Part shown: positions 16,762-25,777 of the stretch, piece after piece
Layout: each line of letters starts with the position of its first letter
Position numbering within the stretch: the first letter of the stretch is position 1
DNA from: Agromyces mangrovi
GTDB lineage: Bacteria; Actinomycetota; Actinomycetes; Actinomycetales; Microbacteriaceae
Length of the DNA stretch: 64,000 nt
Direction of reading: 5' to 3'
NCBI RefSeq assembly: GCF_030296695.1
Contig: NZ_AP027737.1
Coordinates: forward strand, 1,116,001-1,180,000
Made by a program: the position numbers and the translations under genes
The notes under the pieces: generated by a model
The model's database searches: none
The model's input: the letters and a program-made list of their open reading frames with translations, nothing else
Told to the model about the DNA's origin: nothing

Positions 16762-17783
16762 GACTCGCCCCCGAACGCGCGTCGCTGGAGCACCTTGAGC
16801 AGCCCGAGGCTCGCCACGAGGGTGACCAACGTGATGATCATCGCCGTCGCTGCGCCGCCGTAGAGGTCGTTCGTGACGAACGCGTCGCGGTAGACGAGCA
16901 TCATCGGCACCCAGTCGGAGGTGATCGAATTGGTCAGGGTCATCATCATGTTGGGTTCGCTGAACACCTGGAGCGCTCCGATGATCGCGAAGAGGCCGGT
17001 GAGGATGACGCCCGGCACGATGAGCGGCACCTTGATGCGGAGCGCGAGCTGGAGCTCGCTGCAGCCGTCGAGCCGGGCCGACTCGTACAGCTCCTGCGGA
17101 AGGCCGCGGAGCGACGTGTAGAGGATCACCATGTTGAAGCCGACCGACCCCCAGATGGTCACGTTCGCCACGGCGAAGAAGACCGAGACGGGCCCCATGA
17201 GGTCGGGCTCGGGCAGGCCGACCGCAGCGAACGCGTCGCGGATGGGGCTGACGCCCGGCAGGTACATGAACCCCCACATGAGGGCGGCGATGACGCCGGG
17301 CACCGCGTAGGGGACGAAGATCGACACCCGTGAGAAGCGACGGAACCGGGTCGCGAGGTGGTCGAGGAGCAGCGCGAACAGCAGCGCGAGGCCCATCGTC
17401 ACGGGCACCGCGATGAGTGCGTAGACGAGCATGCGGCCGAACGACGCGTAGAGCGCCGGGTCGGTGAGCGAACGCACGTAGTTGTCGAGGCCGACCCACA
17501 CCTCGGTCGCGAGGCCCAGGCCGCCGCCGGCGACCTGGCGGCCGCGGAAGCTCAGGACCAGCGTGTAGACGAGCGGCGCGAGCAGGAGGCCCGCGGCGAG
17601 CACGAGCGCGGGGCCGACGAACAGCCACGGCGCGAGGCGCGGGCGGAGCGGGCGACGGCGCACGGGTGGAAGGGCGGGGCGGGCGGATGCCTCGGCGGCG
17701 ACGTTCGCCGCCGAGGCATCCCCGGGCGCGGGGCCGGACGCCACGCGCCCGGTCCCGCGCACCGACTGGGTCTGCGAGGTCAT
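16758..17783 (-). CDS. Carbohydrate ABC transporter permease (MalF-like)
   Basis: Second permease of the importer, 341 aa, six transmembrane segments beginning at LAPWLFVGPALVLAAG. The EAA loop is ESARLDGCSELQLALRIKVP. The first 48 residues are a low-complexity cytoplasmic tail, part of which (codons about 21-33) is encoded by a perfect 17-bp-arm hairpin of the GGATGCC repeat family. ATG 17783 overlaps the binding-protein stop by 4 bases. Confidence 0.92.
   Translation of the reverse strand: MTSQTQSVRGTGRVASGPAPGDASAANVAAEASARPALPPVRRRPLRPRLAPWLFVGPALVLAAGLLLAPLVYTLVLSFRGRQVAGGGLGLATEVWVGLDNYVRSLTDPALYASFGRMLVYALIAVPVTMGLALLFALLLDHLATRFRRFSRVSIFVPYAVPGVIAALMWGFMYLPGVSPIRDAFAAVGLPEPDLMGPVSVFFAVANVTIWGSVGFNMVILYTSLRGLPQELYESARLDGCSELQLALRIKVPLIVPGVILTGLFAIIGALQVFSEPNMMMTLTNSITSDWVPMMLVYRDAFVTNDLYGGAATAMIITLVTLVASLGLLKVLQRRAFGGES
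17685..17721. repeat. Perfect 17-bp inverted repeat inside the malF-like coding region
   Basis: GGATGCCTCGGCGGCGA (17685-17701) is separated by 3 bases from its exact reverse complement (17705-17721). It lies near the 5' end of the minus-strand permease gene and encodes a disordered Ala-rich stretch. A structure this stable in mRNA could lower permease expression relative to the binding protein, or stabilise the upstream message. Confidence 0.8.
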
Positions 17784-19090
17784 TCGACCGTGAACCCGAG
17801 CGAGGTCATGTCGTCGACGACCGCATCCTGCACGGTGGTCAGCGCATCCTGGAAGCTGCCGCCACCCGTGATCGCCGTGCTGAACGCGTCGTTGAACGCG
17901 CTGTAGGCGAGTGCGACGTCGGGGCCCCAGGTGACCGTGACGGTCTCCTCGTCGATCTGCGCGGCGAGGTCGTAGAACGACGGGTCGGATTCGCGCAGCG
18001 CCGCCGGCGTGGTCTCCCGCAGCGCGGGCAGCTCGCGCCCGGCGAGGTTCGCCGGCCAGATGCTCGCGTTCTCGATGTAGGCCTGCAGCGCCTCCTCGGA
18101 GTTGTTCAGCCAGATGGCGAACTCGCGTGCCTCCTCCGGGTACTTGGTGCCGGTCGTCACGATCGTGCCGGAGCCGCCGAGCACGCCCGAGACGGCGTCG
18201 CCCTCGTTCCACTGCGGCAGTCGCACTGCGCCCCACTGGCCCTCGGTGTCGGGCGCGTTCTGCAGGATGAGCGGCGGCGCCCAGACCGCGCTGATCCAGC
18301 TCGCGAGCGTGCCGTCGGCGAGCGCCGCCTGCCACTCGGGCGTCCATGTCTTGAACGTGGCGATCGTGCCCTCGTCGACGAGGCCCTGCCAGTAGTCGGC
18401 CACCTGGTTCGAGGCGTCGCCGTCGATGTCGACCGACCACGACTCGCCGTCGAGCGACCACCACTCGGCGCCGGCCTGCTGGCTGAGCGCGGCGAACAGC
18501 TGCGCGTCGTTCGCGGGGAAGGTGGCGAGGTACTTCGACTCGTCGGCGTCGTGGATCGTGCGGGCCGCCTCGGCGTACTCGTCCCACGTGGTCGGCGCGT
18601 CGATGCCGAGCTCCTCGAAGATGTCGGCCCGGTAGAAGAGGAACATCGGGCTCGTGCCCTGCGGGACCGCGTAGTTGACGCCGTCGAAGGTCGTGAGGTC
18701 CCAGGCTGCGGTCGCGACCTGGTCCTCGTACCCGCCGAACGCGTCGGTGATGTCGTCGGCCACGCCGTTCACGACCAGGTTGGGGAGGTTCTCGTACGTG
18801 GTGTTCGAGACGTCTGGAAGCGTGCCCGCCTCCTTCGCGGCCGAGAGCTTCGCGACGATGTCCGCCGCGCCGGTGGACGTGTTGACCTCGACCTGGATGT
18901 CGGGGTTGGCCTCGTTCCACACGTCCACGATCGCGGCGACGTTCGGCGCCCACGACCAGTAGCGGAGGACGATGGGTCCGTCGTCATCCGACGACGACTC
19001 CCCACCGGATGCGGGCGCGCAACCCGCCACGAGTGATGCTGCGAGCGCGATGGCGGCGATGCCGCCGAGCTTGGTGAAGCGACTGTTCAT
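17780..19090 (-). CDS. Extracellular carbohydrate-binding lipoprotein
   Basis: Solute-binding protein of the CUT1 importer, 436 aa, first gene of the operon. The lipoprotein signal ends LAASLVAGCAPASGG, so Cys24 should be lipidated and the protein tethered outside the membrane. The mature part has the family features DGPIVLRYWSWAPN, IQVEVNTSTGAAD and the aromatic-rich WWSLDGESW region that may stack on sugar. AAGGAAG lies 7 bases before ATG 19090. Expression should be under the three LacI-type operators just upstream. Confidence 0.92.
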   Translation of the reverse strand: MNSRFTKLGGIAAIALAASLVAGCAPASGGESSSDDDGPIVLRYWSWAPNVAAIVDVWNEANPDIQVEVNTSTGAADIVAKLSAAKEAGTLPDVSNTTYENLPNLVVNGVADDITDAFGGYEDQVATAAWDLTTFDGVNYAVPQGTSPMFLFYRADIFEELGIDAPTTWDEYAEAARTIHDADESKYLATFPANDAQLFAALSQQAGAEWWSLDGESWSVDIDGDASNQVADYWQGLVDEGTIATFKTWTPEWQAALADGTLASWISAVWAPPLILQNAPDTEGQWGAVRLPQWNEGDAVSGVLGGSGTIVTTGTKYPEEAREFAIWLNNSEEALQAYIENASIWPANLAGRELPALRETTPAALRESDPSFYDLAAQIDEETVTVTWGPDVALAYSAFNDAFSTAITGGGSFQDALTTVQDAVVDDMTSLGFTVE

Positions 19091-19153
19091 GGTGCAACTT
19101 CCTTGTCGGTCGAACAGGTACAGGACAGGACGGGTGTGCGTCCGGCCCGTGGA

Positions 19154-19209
19154 TTACCGGTAACTCTGAGCGAGAGGATTACCGGTAACTCAGATCGGGT
19201 TACCGGTAA
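19154..19209. promoter_or_regulatory. Three LacI-type operators TTACCGGTAA upstream of the sugar operon
   Basis: Identical 10-bp palindromes at 19154-19163, 19179-19188 and 19200-19209; the centres are 25 and 21 bases apart, roughly two helical turns, so bound dimers would lie on nearly the same face. Flanks extend the similarity (GATTACCGGTAAC). A fourth copy lies before the lacI-type gene. Confidence 0.88.
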
Positions 19210-19278
19210 CCTAGCGGGCGCTCGCGACGAGCGCAACCCCACCCGCTCAACGAACGGCGAGGAGGCGGACGGCGCGGG

Positions 19279-20313
19279 TCAGGAGAGCGTCATGGTCGAC
19301 GCGCGCGCCACGAGTCGGCGCTCGGGATACGCCGGCAGCGGCGCATCCGGCCGCTCGATGAGCCCGATCAGGCTGCGGGCAGCCACGTGTCCGGCCTCCG
19401 TGAAGTCGATGTGCACGGTCGTCAGCGGCGGCAGGAAGTACGCCGCCTCGGGGATGTCGTCGATGCCCGCGACGCTCACGTCCTCCGGCACCCGGATGCC
19501 CTGCTCCGCCAGCGCCCGCAGCACGCCCAGCGCCATGCGGTCGTTCGCGACGAAGATCGCGGTCACCCCGCTTCCGGGGTCGAGCGCACGGGCCGCGTCG
19601 AAGCCGCTCGCCGCCGACCAGTCACCGCGTCCGAGCACGATCGGCTCGCGACCTGCGGCAGCCATGCGCTCGCGGTACACCGCCTCGCGGTTCGTCGCCG
19701 AGTCCCAGCCCTCGGGGCCCGCGATGAAGCCGATCCGCTCGTGGCCGAGCGCAGCCAGGTGGTCCATCACGAGTCCGGCCGCGATGCTGCGCGTCGGCCG
19801 GCCGTGCTCGGCGGCGACCTGGTCGCCGTTCACGTCGAGGAACACCGGCTTGCGGAACTGCACGCGCTCGAGCGCCTCGCGCACGTTCATGGTGGGAGAC
19901 GTCGCGAGCACCCCCGCGACGTCGGATGCGTTCAGGCTCTCGAGCGCCGCACTCACCGCCTCGACCTCGCCGACCGGGTCGACGTTGACGATCTCGAGCC
20001 GGTAGCCGGCGGCCTCGGCGACCTCGTTCACGCCGCGCAGCACCTTGCTCGTGCTCGACTCGTACGTCTCGTACCCCACGACGCCGATGCGCTTCTGGCG
20101 AGACCGCGCCAGGTCGCGCGCCCCCATGTTCGGCCGGTACCCGAGCGTCTCCACGGCCTCGAAGATGCGCTGCCGCGTTTCGGGGCGGTACGTGCCGATG
20201 TTCCGCAGCACCCGGGACACGGTCTGGTGGGAGACGCCGGACGCCACGGCCACGTCGTAGATGGTCGCGGGGCGATCGGGATCCGGGCGGGTCATGCTGA
20301 CATCATGGCGCAT
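19279..20313 (-). CDS. LacI family transcriptional regulator
   Basis: Repressor of the adjacent operon, 344 aa. The helix-turn-helix is TIYDVAVASGVSHQTVSRVL, with the hinge helix motif YRPNMGARDLARSR; the remainder is the periplasmic-binding-like effector domain (IGVVGYET, AIFVANDRMALGVLRAL, VAGIDDIPEA). The effector is probably the imported sugar or a derivative. It lies just upstream of the operon on the same strand, and TTACCGGTAA sites flank both promoters, implying autoregulation. ATG 20313 is listed; ATG 20295 (MTRPDPDRPA) is equally plausible. Confidence 0.92.
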   Translation of the reverse strand: MRHDVSMTRPDPDRPATIYDVAVASGVSHQTVSRVLRNIGTYRPETRQRIFEAVETLGYRPNMGARDLARSRQKRIGVVGYETYESSTSKVLRGVNEVAEAAGYRLEIVNVDPVGEVEAVSAALESLNASDVAGVLATSPTMNVREALERVQFRKPVFLDVNGDQVAAEHGRPTRSIAAGLVMDHLAALGHERIGFIAGPEGWDSATNREAVYRERMAAAGREPIVLGRGDWSAASGFDAARALDPGSGVTAIFVANDRMALGVLRALAEQGIRVPEDVSVAGIDDIPEAAYFLPPLTTVHIDFTEAGHVAARSLIGLIERPDAPLPAYPERRLVARASTMTLS

Positions 20314-20328
20314 CCCGCGCCGATCGCG

Positions 20329-20338
20329 TTACCGGTAA
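20329..20338. promoter_or_regulatory. Fourth TTACCGGTAA operator, before the lacI-type gene
   Basis: Same palindrome as the three at 19154-19209, 16 bases before the regulator's start and in the short gap after the glutamine-synthetase-like stop (20374). Supports autoregulation. Confidence 0.85.
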
Positions 20339-20373
20339 CCGAGGTGGCCGTGGCATCGGCGCCCCCGACCCGC

Positions 20374-21729
20374 TCAGTACCGCCAGCGCACGATCTCGGC
20401 GACGGCAGCCGTGTCGAGCCCGCCGTACGCCTCCCACTCGTGCCGCCGCGAGGCGACGTACGCGTCGAGCAGCGTCGTGCCGAACACGTCGTGGAAGAAC
20501 GTGCTGCCCTTGAGCAGGTCGAGCGCCGCGCCGAGGTCGGCGGGCAGGCGAGCGATGCCGCGCTCGTCGCGCTCCTCGTCGCTCAGGCTGCTCGGGTCGA
20601 CGAGCACGGGCTCGGGCGGCTCGGCCCGGCGCGCGATGCCGTCGAGCGCCGACGCGAGCAGCGCCGCGACCGAGAGGTACGGGTTGGCGGCGGCATCCGT
20701 GCACTTGAACTCGAGGTTCGCCTGCGCGGGCTCGCGCCCCGCCTGCCCCTCGACCACGCGGATCGCCGCCTCGCGGTTCGCCGGCCCCCAGCACCGGTAC
20801 GCGCCCGCCCAATGGTTCGGCTGCAGCCGGTCGAACGAGAGCACGCTGCCGCCGTGCAACGCGAGGCCCTCCTCGAGCCGGTCGAGGATGCCGGCGATCA
20901 TCATGCCCGCCTCCGGCGTGAATCCGTGCGGCGCGGCGGCGTCGAAGCAGAGCGCGCGGCCCTCGTGCGCGGCGGACAGGTGCACGTGGCATCCGCTCGA
21001 CGGCCCGCCCGCGATCGGCACCGGCGCGAACGAGACGAGCAGCCCGTGCTGGGCGGCCGTGCGCAGGATCACGATGCGCGCGAGCACGAGCTCGTCGACG
21101 GCGCGCAGCGGTTCGCGCGGAGCGAGGGCGATCTCGACCTGCCCGTCGCCGAACTCCGGGTGCACCTGCTCGACCGGCACCCCGGCGGCGTCGAGCGCGG
21201 CCATGGTCGCGAGCAGCCACGGCTCGAGGTCGAGGAACGCGCGGGTGGAGTAGGCGGGGCCGTCGTTCGCGTACTCGGGCACGTCGAGGGCCGCGTCGCC
21301 GGCCTCGCCCGGGTCGCGGAACACCGTGAACTCCAGCTCGAAGCCGATGCGGAACGCGAGCCCGTCGTCCTCGGCGGCGGAGACCACGCGCTTCAGGGCC
21401 GAGCGCTGGCAGGTCGGATGCTCCGAGCCGTCGAGCGCCCGCAGGTCGGCCGGCGCCCAGGCGAGGCCGGTCTCCGCGTCGAGCATGGCGAGCGCGGACA
21501 CGTCGGGGATGCCGCGCAGGTCGCCGACGATCGCGTCGATCTCGGGCGTGGAGTTCAGGTGGTCGTCGACCGAGAAGAGCATGCCCACGCTGTTCGAGAT
21601 GCTGACGCCCGACTCGCCCGCCGTGTCGATGCGACGCCCCGGCAGCACCTTCACGCGCGAGACGCCCGCGTTGTCGACGTGCGTGACGAGCAGCGCGTGC
21701 ACGCCCTCGGTGCCGATCGGTGCAGACAT
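20374..21729 (-). CDS. Glutamine synthetase family ligase
   Basis: ATP-dependent ammonia or amine ligase of the GS catalytic fold, 451 aa. Visible landmarks: beta-grasp N-terminus ending at KVLPGRRID, GFELEFTVF (metal glutamates), VEQVHPEFGDGQVEIAL, the ATP-binding SSGCHVHLS, and NPYLSVAALLASALDG. Normal housekeeping GlnA carries a C-terminal adenylylation tyrosine and is longer, so this is more likely a GlnA-like or gamma-glutamyl-amine ligase. ATG 21729 has AAGGGGA a few bases upstream. It runs toward the lacI-type gene with a 60-base gap holding an operator. A link to the divergent glutaminase is possible but only by proximity. Confidence 0.85.
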   Translation of the reverse strand: MSAPIGTEGVHALLVTHVDNAGVSRVKVLPGRRIDTAGESGVSISNSVGMLFSVDDHLNSTPEIDAIVGDLRGIPDVSALAMLDAETGLAWAPADLRALDGSEHPTCQRSALKRVVSAAEDDGLAFRIGFELEFTVFRDPGEAGDAALDVPEYANDGPAYSTRAFLDLEPWLLATMAALDAAGVPVEQVHPEFGDGQVEIALAPREPLRAVDELVLARIVILRTAAQHGLLVSFAPVPIAGGPSSGCHVHLSAAHEGRALCFDAAAPHGFTPEAGMMIAGILDRLEEGLALHGGSVLSFDRLQPNHWAGAYRCWGPANREAAIRVVEGQAGREPAQANLEFKCTDAAANPYLSVAALLASALDGIARRAEPPEPVLVDPSSLSDEERDERGIARLPADLGAALDLLKGSTFFHDVFGTTLLDAYVASRRHEWEAYGGLDTAAVAEIVRWRY

Positions 21730-21869
21730 CCGGTCCCCTTCGTTCCGGCGGTGCTCCCCTGTCGGGCGGTCGGGCCCGATGCGCTGCGCGGCCGGCCGTC
21801 GCCCGGCCCGGCGCGCGCTCCCAGTATTCACCCATGGCCCGCGCGAGCGCACGGCCCTAGGCTGACGCC

Positions 21870-23132
21870 ATGGCCGACGATGGGCGCAGCGACGCCGGGT
21901 ACGACGCAGACGACCACCACGATCCGAGGCTGACCGACCCCGTGCATCGCACGCTCGCGGGCGTGCTCGACGCCGCCCGCCCGAACACCGACGGTGCCGT
22001 CGCCGACTACATCCCCGAGCTCGCCGACGTGGATCCCGAGCCGATCGCGATCGCGCTCGCGAGCGCGCGCGGCTCGGTGCACGAGGCGGGCGACAGCCGT
22101 GTCGAGTTCACCATCCAGTCGGCGTCGAAGCCGTTCGTCTTCGCGCTCGCGCTCGACGCGCTCGGACTCGAGACCATGACACGTCACGTGGGCCTCGAAC
22201 CGAGCGGCGAGCCGTTCAACGCCATCAGCCTCGAGGCATCCGGCCGCCCCGACAACCCCATGATCAACGCCGGCGCCATCGTCGCGACCTCACTCGTCGA
22301 CGGCGAGACGACCGAGCAGAAGTTCCGCGAGATCCGGAAGGGCCTCAGCCGGTTCGCCGGGCGCGGGCTCGAACTCGACGAGTCCGTGTACGCCTCCGAG
22401 GCGGCCACCGGCGACCGCAACCGCGCGCTGGCCTACCTCACGCACGCCGCCGGCACGCTCGCCGCACCCGTCGACGTCGCCACCGACACCTACTTCCGCC
22501 AGTGCGCGCTCGTCGTCACCGCGCGCGACCTCGCCGTGATGGCCGCGACCCTCGCCACCGGCGGCATCAACCCGCTGACGCGCGAGCGCGTGATCAGCAA
22601 CGACGCCGCCCGCTGGACGACCTCGATGATGACCAGCTGCGGCATGTACGACGCGTCCGGCGAGTGGCTGCTGCGCGTCGGCCTTCCCGCGAAGAGCGGC
22701 GTCGGCGGCGGCATCGTGGCGCTGCAGCCCGAGCAGTTCGGCGTCGGCACCTTCAGCCCGCGACTCGACGAGCGCGGCAACAGCGTGCGCGGCGTCGAGA
22801 TGCTCACCACGCTCAGCGAGCGCTACGGCCTCCACATGCTCGACCCGCGCGGAGAGCCGCTCTCGCCGATCGCGTCGCTCGACCCCGACGACGGCACGAC
22901 GATCGCACTGCTGCGCGGCGACATCCGCTTCGCCGGCATGGAGGAGGTGCTGACCCGCCTGCTCCCGCTGGTCAACGACGACGGATGCCTCGTGCTCGAC
23001 TTCACCGGCGTGACGCGCGTCGGCGGCGGCGCCTCACGCGTCTTCCGCGGTGTCGTCGACCTCGCGGGCACGAACCCCGACGGCCGCGCGCGCGTGGAGA
23101 TCCGCGACCCCGACGGCGTGCTCCGCGACTGA
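21870..23132 (+). CDS. glsA: Glutaminase with C-terminal STAS-like domain
   Basis: Hydrolyses glutamine to glutamate and ammonia; 420 aa. The beta-lactamase-like core shows the Ser-x-x-Lys pair in QSASKPFVF, NPMINAGAI, and the tyrosine loop SCGMYDASGEWLLRVGLPAKSGVGGG. Residues about 325-420 (IALLRGDIRFAGMEEVLTRL, then DFTGVTRVGGGASRVFR) look like a STAS domain, as in longer bacterial and actinobacterial glutaminases. TAGGCT (21858-21863) is six bases before ATG, so the mRNA is probably leaderless. Divergent from the glutamine-synthetase-like gene. Confidence 0.93.
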   Translation: MADDGRSDAGYDADDHHDPRLTDPVHRTLAGVLDAARPNTDGAVADYIPELADVDPEPIAIALASARGSVHEAGDSRVEFTIQSASKPFVFALALDALGLETMTRHVGLEPSGEPFNAISLEASGRPDNPMINAGAIVATSLVDGETTEQKFREIRKGLSRFAGRGLELDESVYASEAATGDRNRALAYLTHAAGTLAAPVDVATDTYFRQCALVVTARDLAVMAATLATGGINPLTRERVISNDAARWTTSMMTSCGMYDASGEWLLRVGLPAKSGVGGGIVALQPEQFGVGTFSPRLDERGNSVRGVEMLTTLSERYGLHMLDPRGEPLSPIASLDPDDGTTIALLRGDIRFAGMEEVLTRLLPLVNDDGCLVLDFTGVTRVGGGASRVFRGVVDLAGTNPDGRARVEIRDPDGVLRD

Positions 23133-23168
23133 CTGCGCGGCGGCTCACCGGCACGTGTTCGTCGCGCC

Positions 23169-23190
23169 GGCCCGTGTTCGAACGCGGGCC
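23169..23190. terminator. Near-perfect 22-bp palindrome between convergent genes
   Basis: GGCCCGTGTTC / GAACGCGGGCC pairs throughout except for one T-G position. It lies between the glutaminase stop (23132) and the DUF2510 stop (23236) and probably ends transcription both ways. Confidence 0.55.
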
Positions 23191-23235
23191 CGCGTGACTT
23201 GGACGGGCCGGCGGGATGATTCCGAAGCGTCCGCG

Positions 23236-23625
23236 CTACCAGATCGTGCCGGCGCCGAAGAAGATCGACACGAACGCGAGCGCGCCGAGCACGAGGCCGG
23301 CGATCGCGACCCCGAGACCGGCGCCGCCGATGCGGTGCGCGCGCACGATGCCGAGGATGCCGAAGATGATCGCCAGCAGGTCGGGCACTGCGCCGAGGAT
23401 CAGCCCGATGAACAGCGGGATCCACGTCGTGAGGAACCCCCAGATGCCGAGCACGAGCGCGGCGATCGCGAACCCGTTGCCGGGCACGGTCTCGCGCGGC
23501 GGCTTCCAGTCCGACGGCACCGCCTGGTACGAGCCCCACACGCTGCCGTTCCACCAGCGCTGCCGGCCCGTGCCGGGTTCGGTGTACCACCCCGCCGCGG
23601 GTCCGTCACCCGTCTCGTCCGCCAT
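23236..23625 (-). CDS. DUF2510-containing small membrane protein
   Basis: A 129-aa membrane protein. Residues 13-36 carry the DUF2510 pattern (AAGWYTEPGTGRQRWWNGSVW), a short actinobacterial Trp-rich module thought to sit at the cell surface or membrane. Two to three hydrophobic segments follow (FAIAALVLGIWGFLTTWIPL and neighbours), resembling DUF4190. Function unknown. ATG 23625 has GGAG about 9 bases upstream; the longer frame to 23691 reads through a GGATGCC copy and was rejected. Confidence 0.8.
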   Translation of the reverse strand: MADETGDGPAAGWYTEPGTGRQRWWNGSVWGSYQAVPSDWKPPRETVPGNGFAIAALVLGIWGFLTTWIPLFIGLILGAVPDLLAIIFGILGIVRAHRIGGAGLGVAIAGLVLGALAFVSIFFGAGTIW

Positions 23626-23751
23626 CGTCGCGCTCCGTTCCGTCCTGCTTCGATTGTGGCGGATGCCCCGCTCGCGCGCTCGCCCGTCCACACGCCCACC
23701 GCCCCGGGAGAACCCCGATGCCCCGGGCGGACGACCTGACAGACTCGAGGC

Positions 23752-25689
23752 ATGCAGCTTCGAGGCATCCGCTCACTTCCTCGTGCCGTCACCCACCTCG
23801 CACCCGCGATCGCCATCGTCGCCGCGATCGCCGTGGTGCTGGGCGGCGCGTCGATGGCCGCATCCGCCGCCGCCGACGGCCACGACACGCAGGCCGCCGC
23901 GCCGGCCCCGCAGGCACCCACCGGCGTCGAGGACTTCACGTTCGACTCGTTCACGGCCGACTACGCGCTGAGCCGCGACGCCGACGGGCACGCGGTGCTC
24001 GACGTGACCGAGACGATCGTGGCGCGGTTCCCCGACTTCGACCAGAACCGGGGCATCATCCGCAGCATCGTCGACACCTACGACGGCGTCGACCTGCGCA
24101 CCGAGCAGATCGTCGTGACCGACGAGGCCGGCGCTCCGGTCGCGGCCGAGGCGACCCGCGAGGGCGAGTACATCGACCTCGCACTCGGCACCGACGAGTT
24201 CGTGCAGGGCGTGCAGACCTACGTGATCAGCTACCGCCAGCACGACGTGGTCGGCACGTTCGGCGACACGGGCGTCGACGAGTTCTACTGGGACGTCAAC
24301 GGCACCGGCTGGCCGCAGCCGTTCGGCACGGTCGCGATGCACCTGGTCGTCGACCCGGCGCTGACCCCGGCGCTCACGGGCGCGGCCGCCTGCTACCGCG
24401 GCGTGCAGGGCAGCGACGTGCAGTGCGAGATCGAGTCGGATGCCGCTGCCGGCACGTTCGACGTCAGCGAGACCGACCTCGGGCCGTACTCCGGCGTGAC
24501 CGTGGCGATCGCGTTCGAGCAGGGCACCTTCGTGGTGCCCGAGCGCGCACGTGACAACGTGTTCTTCACCTGGGTGCCGGGCATCCTCGCCGCGCTCGTG
24601 ATCGTGCTGCTCATCGTCATGATCGTGGTGCGCGCCGCCCGGTGGCGCGACCACCCGGGTCGCGGCATCATCGTGCCGGAGTACAGCCCGCCCGCGGGCG
24701 TCGACCCGATCCTCGGGGCGAACATCATCGGCCGGCAGAAGCAGGGGCTGCAGGCGCAGATCCTGCGGCTCGCACTGGCCGGCCGCATCCAGTTCGTCGA
24801 GACGTCCGGCGACACCGACTGGCGCGGGCGCGAGACGAAGGACCTGCACGCCGAGCTCGTCGAGGTGCCGGGCGACCTCGAGCCGCGCGACCTGAAGCTG
24901 CTGCTCGCGATGTTCCCGACCATGCAGCCCGGTGCCCGCCGCGAGATCGACAAGAAGATGGACCTGAGCGAGGCGCGAGCGCTCGTCGCGGTCGACGACG
25001 ACGCGCCCGCCGAGGCGCTGCGGCGCGACCTGCGGGCGCTGCCGCCGCGCGGCGCGATGCGCTGGTTCGCGCTGACGGCTGTGCTCGCGTCGGTGGCGCT
25101 CTGGGCCGTGTTCGTGATCGGGATGTTCTCGGAGGTCGCGACCATCTGGGTCATCGGCGGGTTCGTCGTCGGCGTGCTCGGGTTCATCTTCGCGCTCATG
25201 ATCGGCTCGCGCCCCGCGCTGCTGACCGAGCGCGGGGCGGCGCTGCGCGATCACCTCCGCGGCCTGCGCGACTACATGGAGCTCGCCGAGAAGGACCGCA
25301 TGCGCGTGCTGCAGGGCGTCGAGACCGCCGAGCGGCGGCCGATCGCCTCGGCGGCCGATCGAGGGCGGGCTGCGGCGACGGATGCCGCGGAGCGCGTGCA
25401 CCTCTACGAGGACCTGCTGCCGTGGGCGCAGTTGTGGGGCATCGAGGACTCGTGGGCGCGCGAGCTCGACTCGCTCGTGCGCGAGGTGGAAGACGACCGC
25501 CTCGGCTACCGGCGTCACCACCACGTGCCGTACGCGGCGCTCATCGCGATGAACATGGCCGGGTCGCACGCGCTGCAAGGCGCGGCCGCGGCGCGCGTCG
25601 CCGCGGCGTCGTCGAGTTCGAGCGGCGGCTCGGGCGGCGGCGGGTTCTCCGGTGGCGGCGGAGGCGGAGGCGGCGGCGGGGGTCGCTGA
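23752..25689 (+). CDS. DUF2207 domain membrane protein with poly-glycine tail
   Basis: Predicted membrane protein of 645 aa. Signal or anchor at residues 12-40; extracytoplasmic DUF2207 domain about 60-265 (SFTADYALSRDADGHAVLDV, then ETIVARFPDFDQNRGIIRSI); one transmembrane helix near 282; a cytoplasmic region 305-435; two more helices 445-485; and a C-terminal Ser/Gly tail ending in a run of glycines. This is the standard DUF2207 layout; function unknown. CAGACT sits six bases before ATG 23752, consistent with a leaderless mRNA. The GGATGCC-family copy at 23763 encodes part of the N-terminus. Confidence 0.85.
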   Translation: MQLRGIRSLPRAVTHLAPAIAIVAAIAVVLGGASMAASAAADGHDTQAAAPAPQAPTGVEDFTFDSFTADYALSRDADGHAVLDVTETIVARFPDFDQNRGIIRSIVDTYDGVDLRTEQIVVTDEAGAPVAAEATREGEYIDLALGTDEFVQGVQTYVISYRQHDVVGTFGDTGVDEFYWDVNGTGWPQPFGTVAMHLVVDPALTPALTGAAACYRGVQGSDVQCEIESDAAAGTFDVSETDLGPYSGVTVAIAFEQGTFVVPERARDNVFFTWVPGILAALVIVLLIVMIVVRAARWRDHPGRGIIVPEYSPPAGVDPILGANIIGRQKQGLQAQILRLALAGRIQFVETSGDTDWRGRETKDLHAELVEVPGDLEPRDLKLLLAMFPTMQPGARREIDKKMDLSEARALVAVDDDAPAEALRRDLRALPPRGAMRWFALTAVLASVALWAVFVIGMFSEVATIWVIGGFVVGVLGFIFALMIGSRPALLTERGAALRDHLRGLRDYMELAEKDRMRVLQGVETAERRPIASAADRGRAAATDAAERVHLYEDLLPWAQLWGIEDSWARELDSLVREVEDDRLGYRRHHHVPYAALIAMNMAGSHALQGAAAARVAAASSSSSGGSGGGGFSGGGGGGGGGGGR

Positions 25690-25703
25690 TCGCGGGTGTT
25701 GGG

Positions 25704-25765
25704 CCGAGACCCGTCAATGGACTGCGTTCTCAGCGCGCAGAGCGCAGCAATTCGACGGGTCTCGG
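25704..25765. terminator. Nested hairpin with 12-bp arms; repeat family GAGACCCGTC/GACGGGTCTC
   Basis: CCGAGACCCGTC (25704-25715) pairs perfectly with GACGGGTCTCGG (25754-25765); inside, CTGCGTTCT (25722-25730) pairs with AGAGCGCAG (25739-25747) with one G-T pair. It lies between convergent stops at 25689 and 25778. The outer arms recur at 57511-57566. Confidence 0.7.
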
Positions 25766-25777
25766 AGTGAACGAACG

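Noticed and set aside
20374..21729. Housekeeping glutamine synthetase glnA
   Set aside because: Shorter than GSI enzymes, no recognisable adenylylation tyrosine loop, and its location in a catabolic neighbourhood fits a GlnA-like ligase better.
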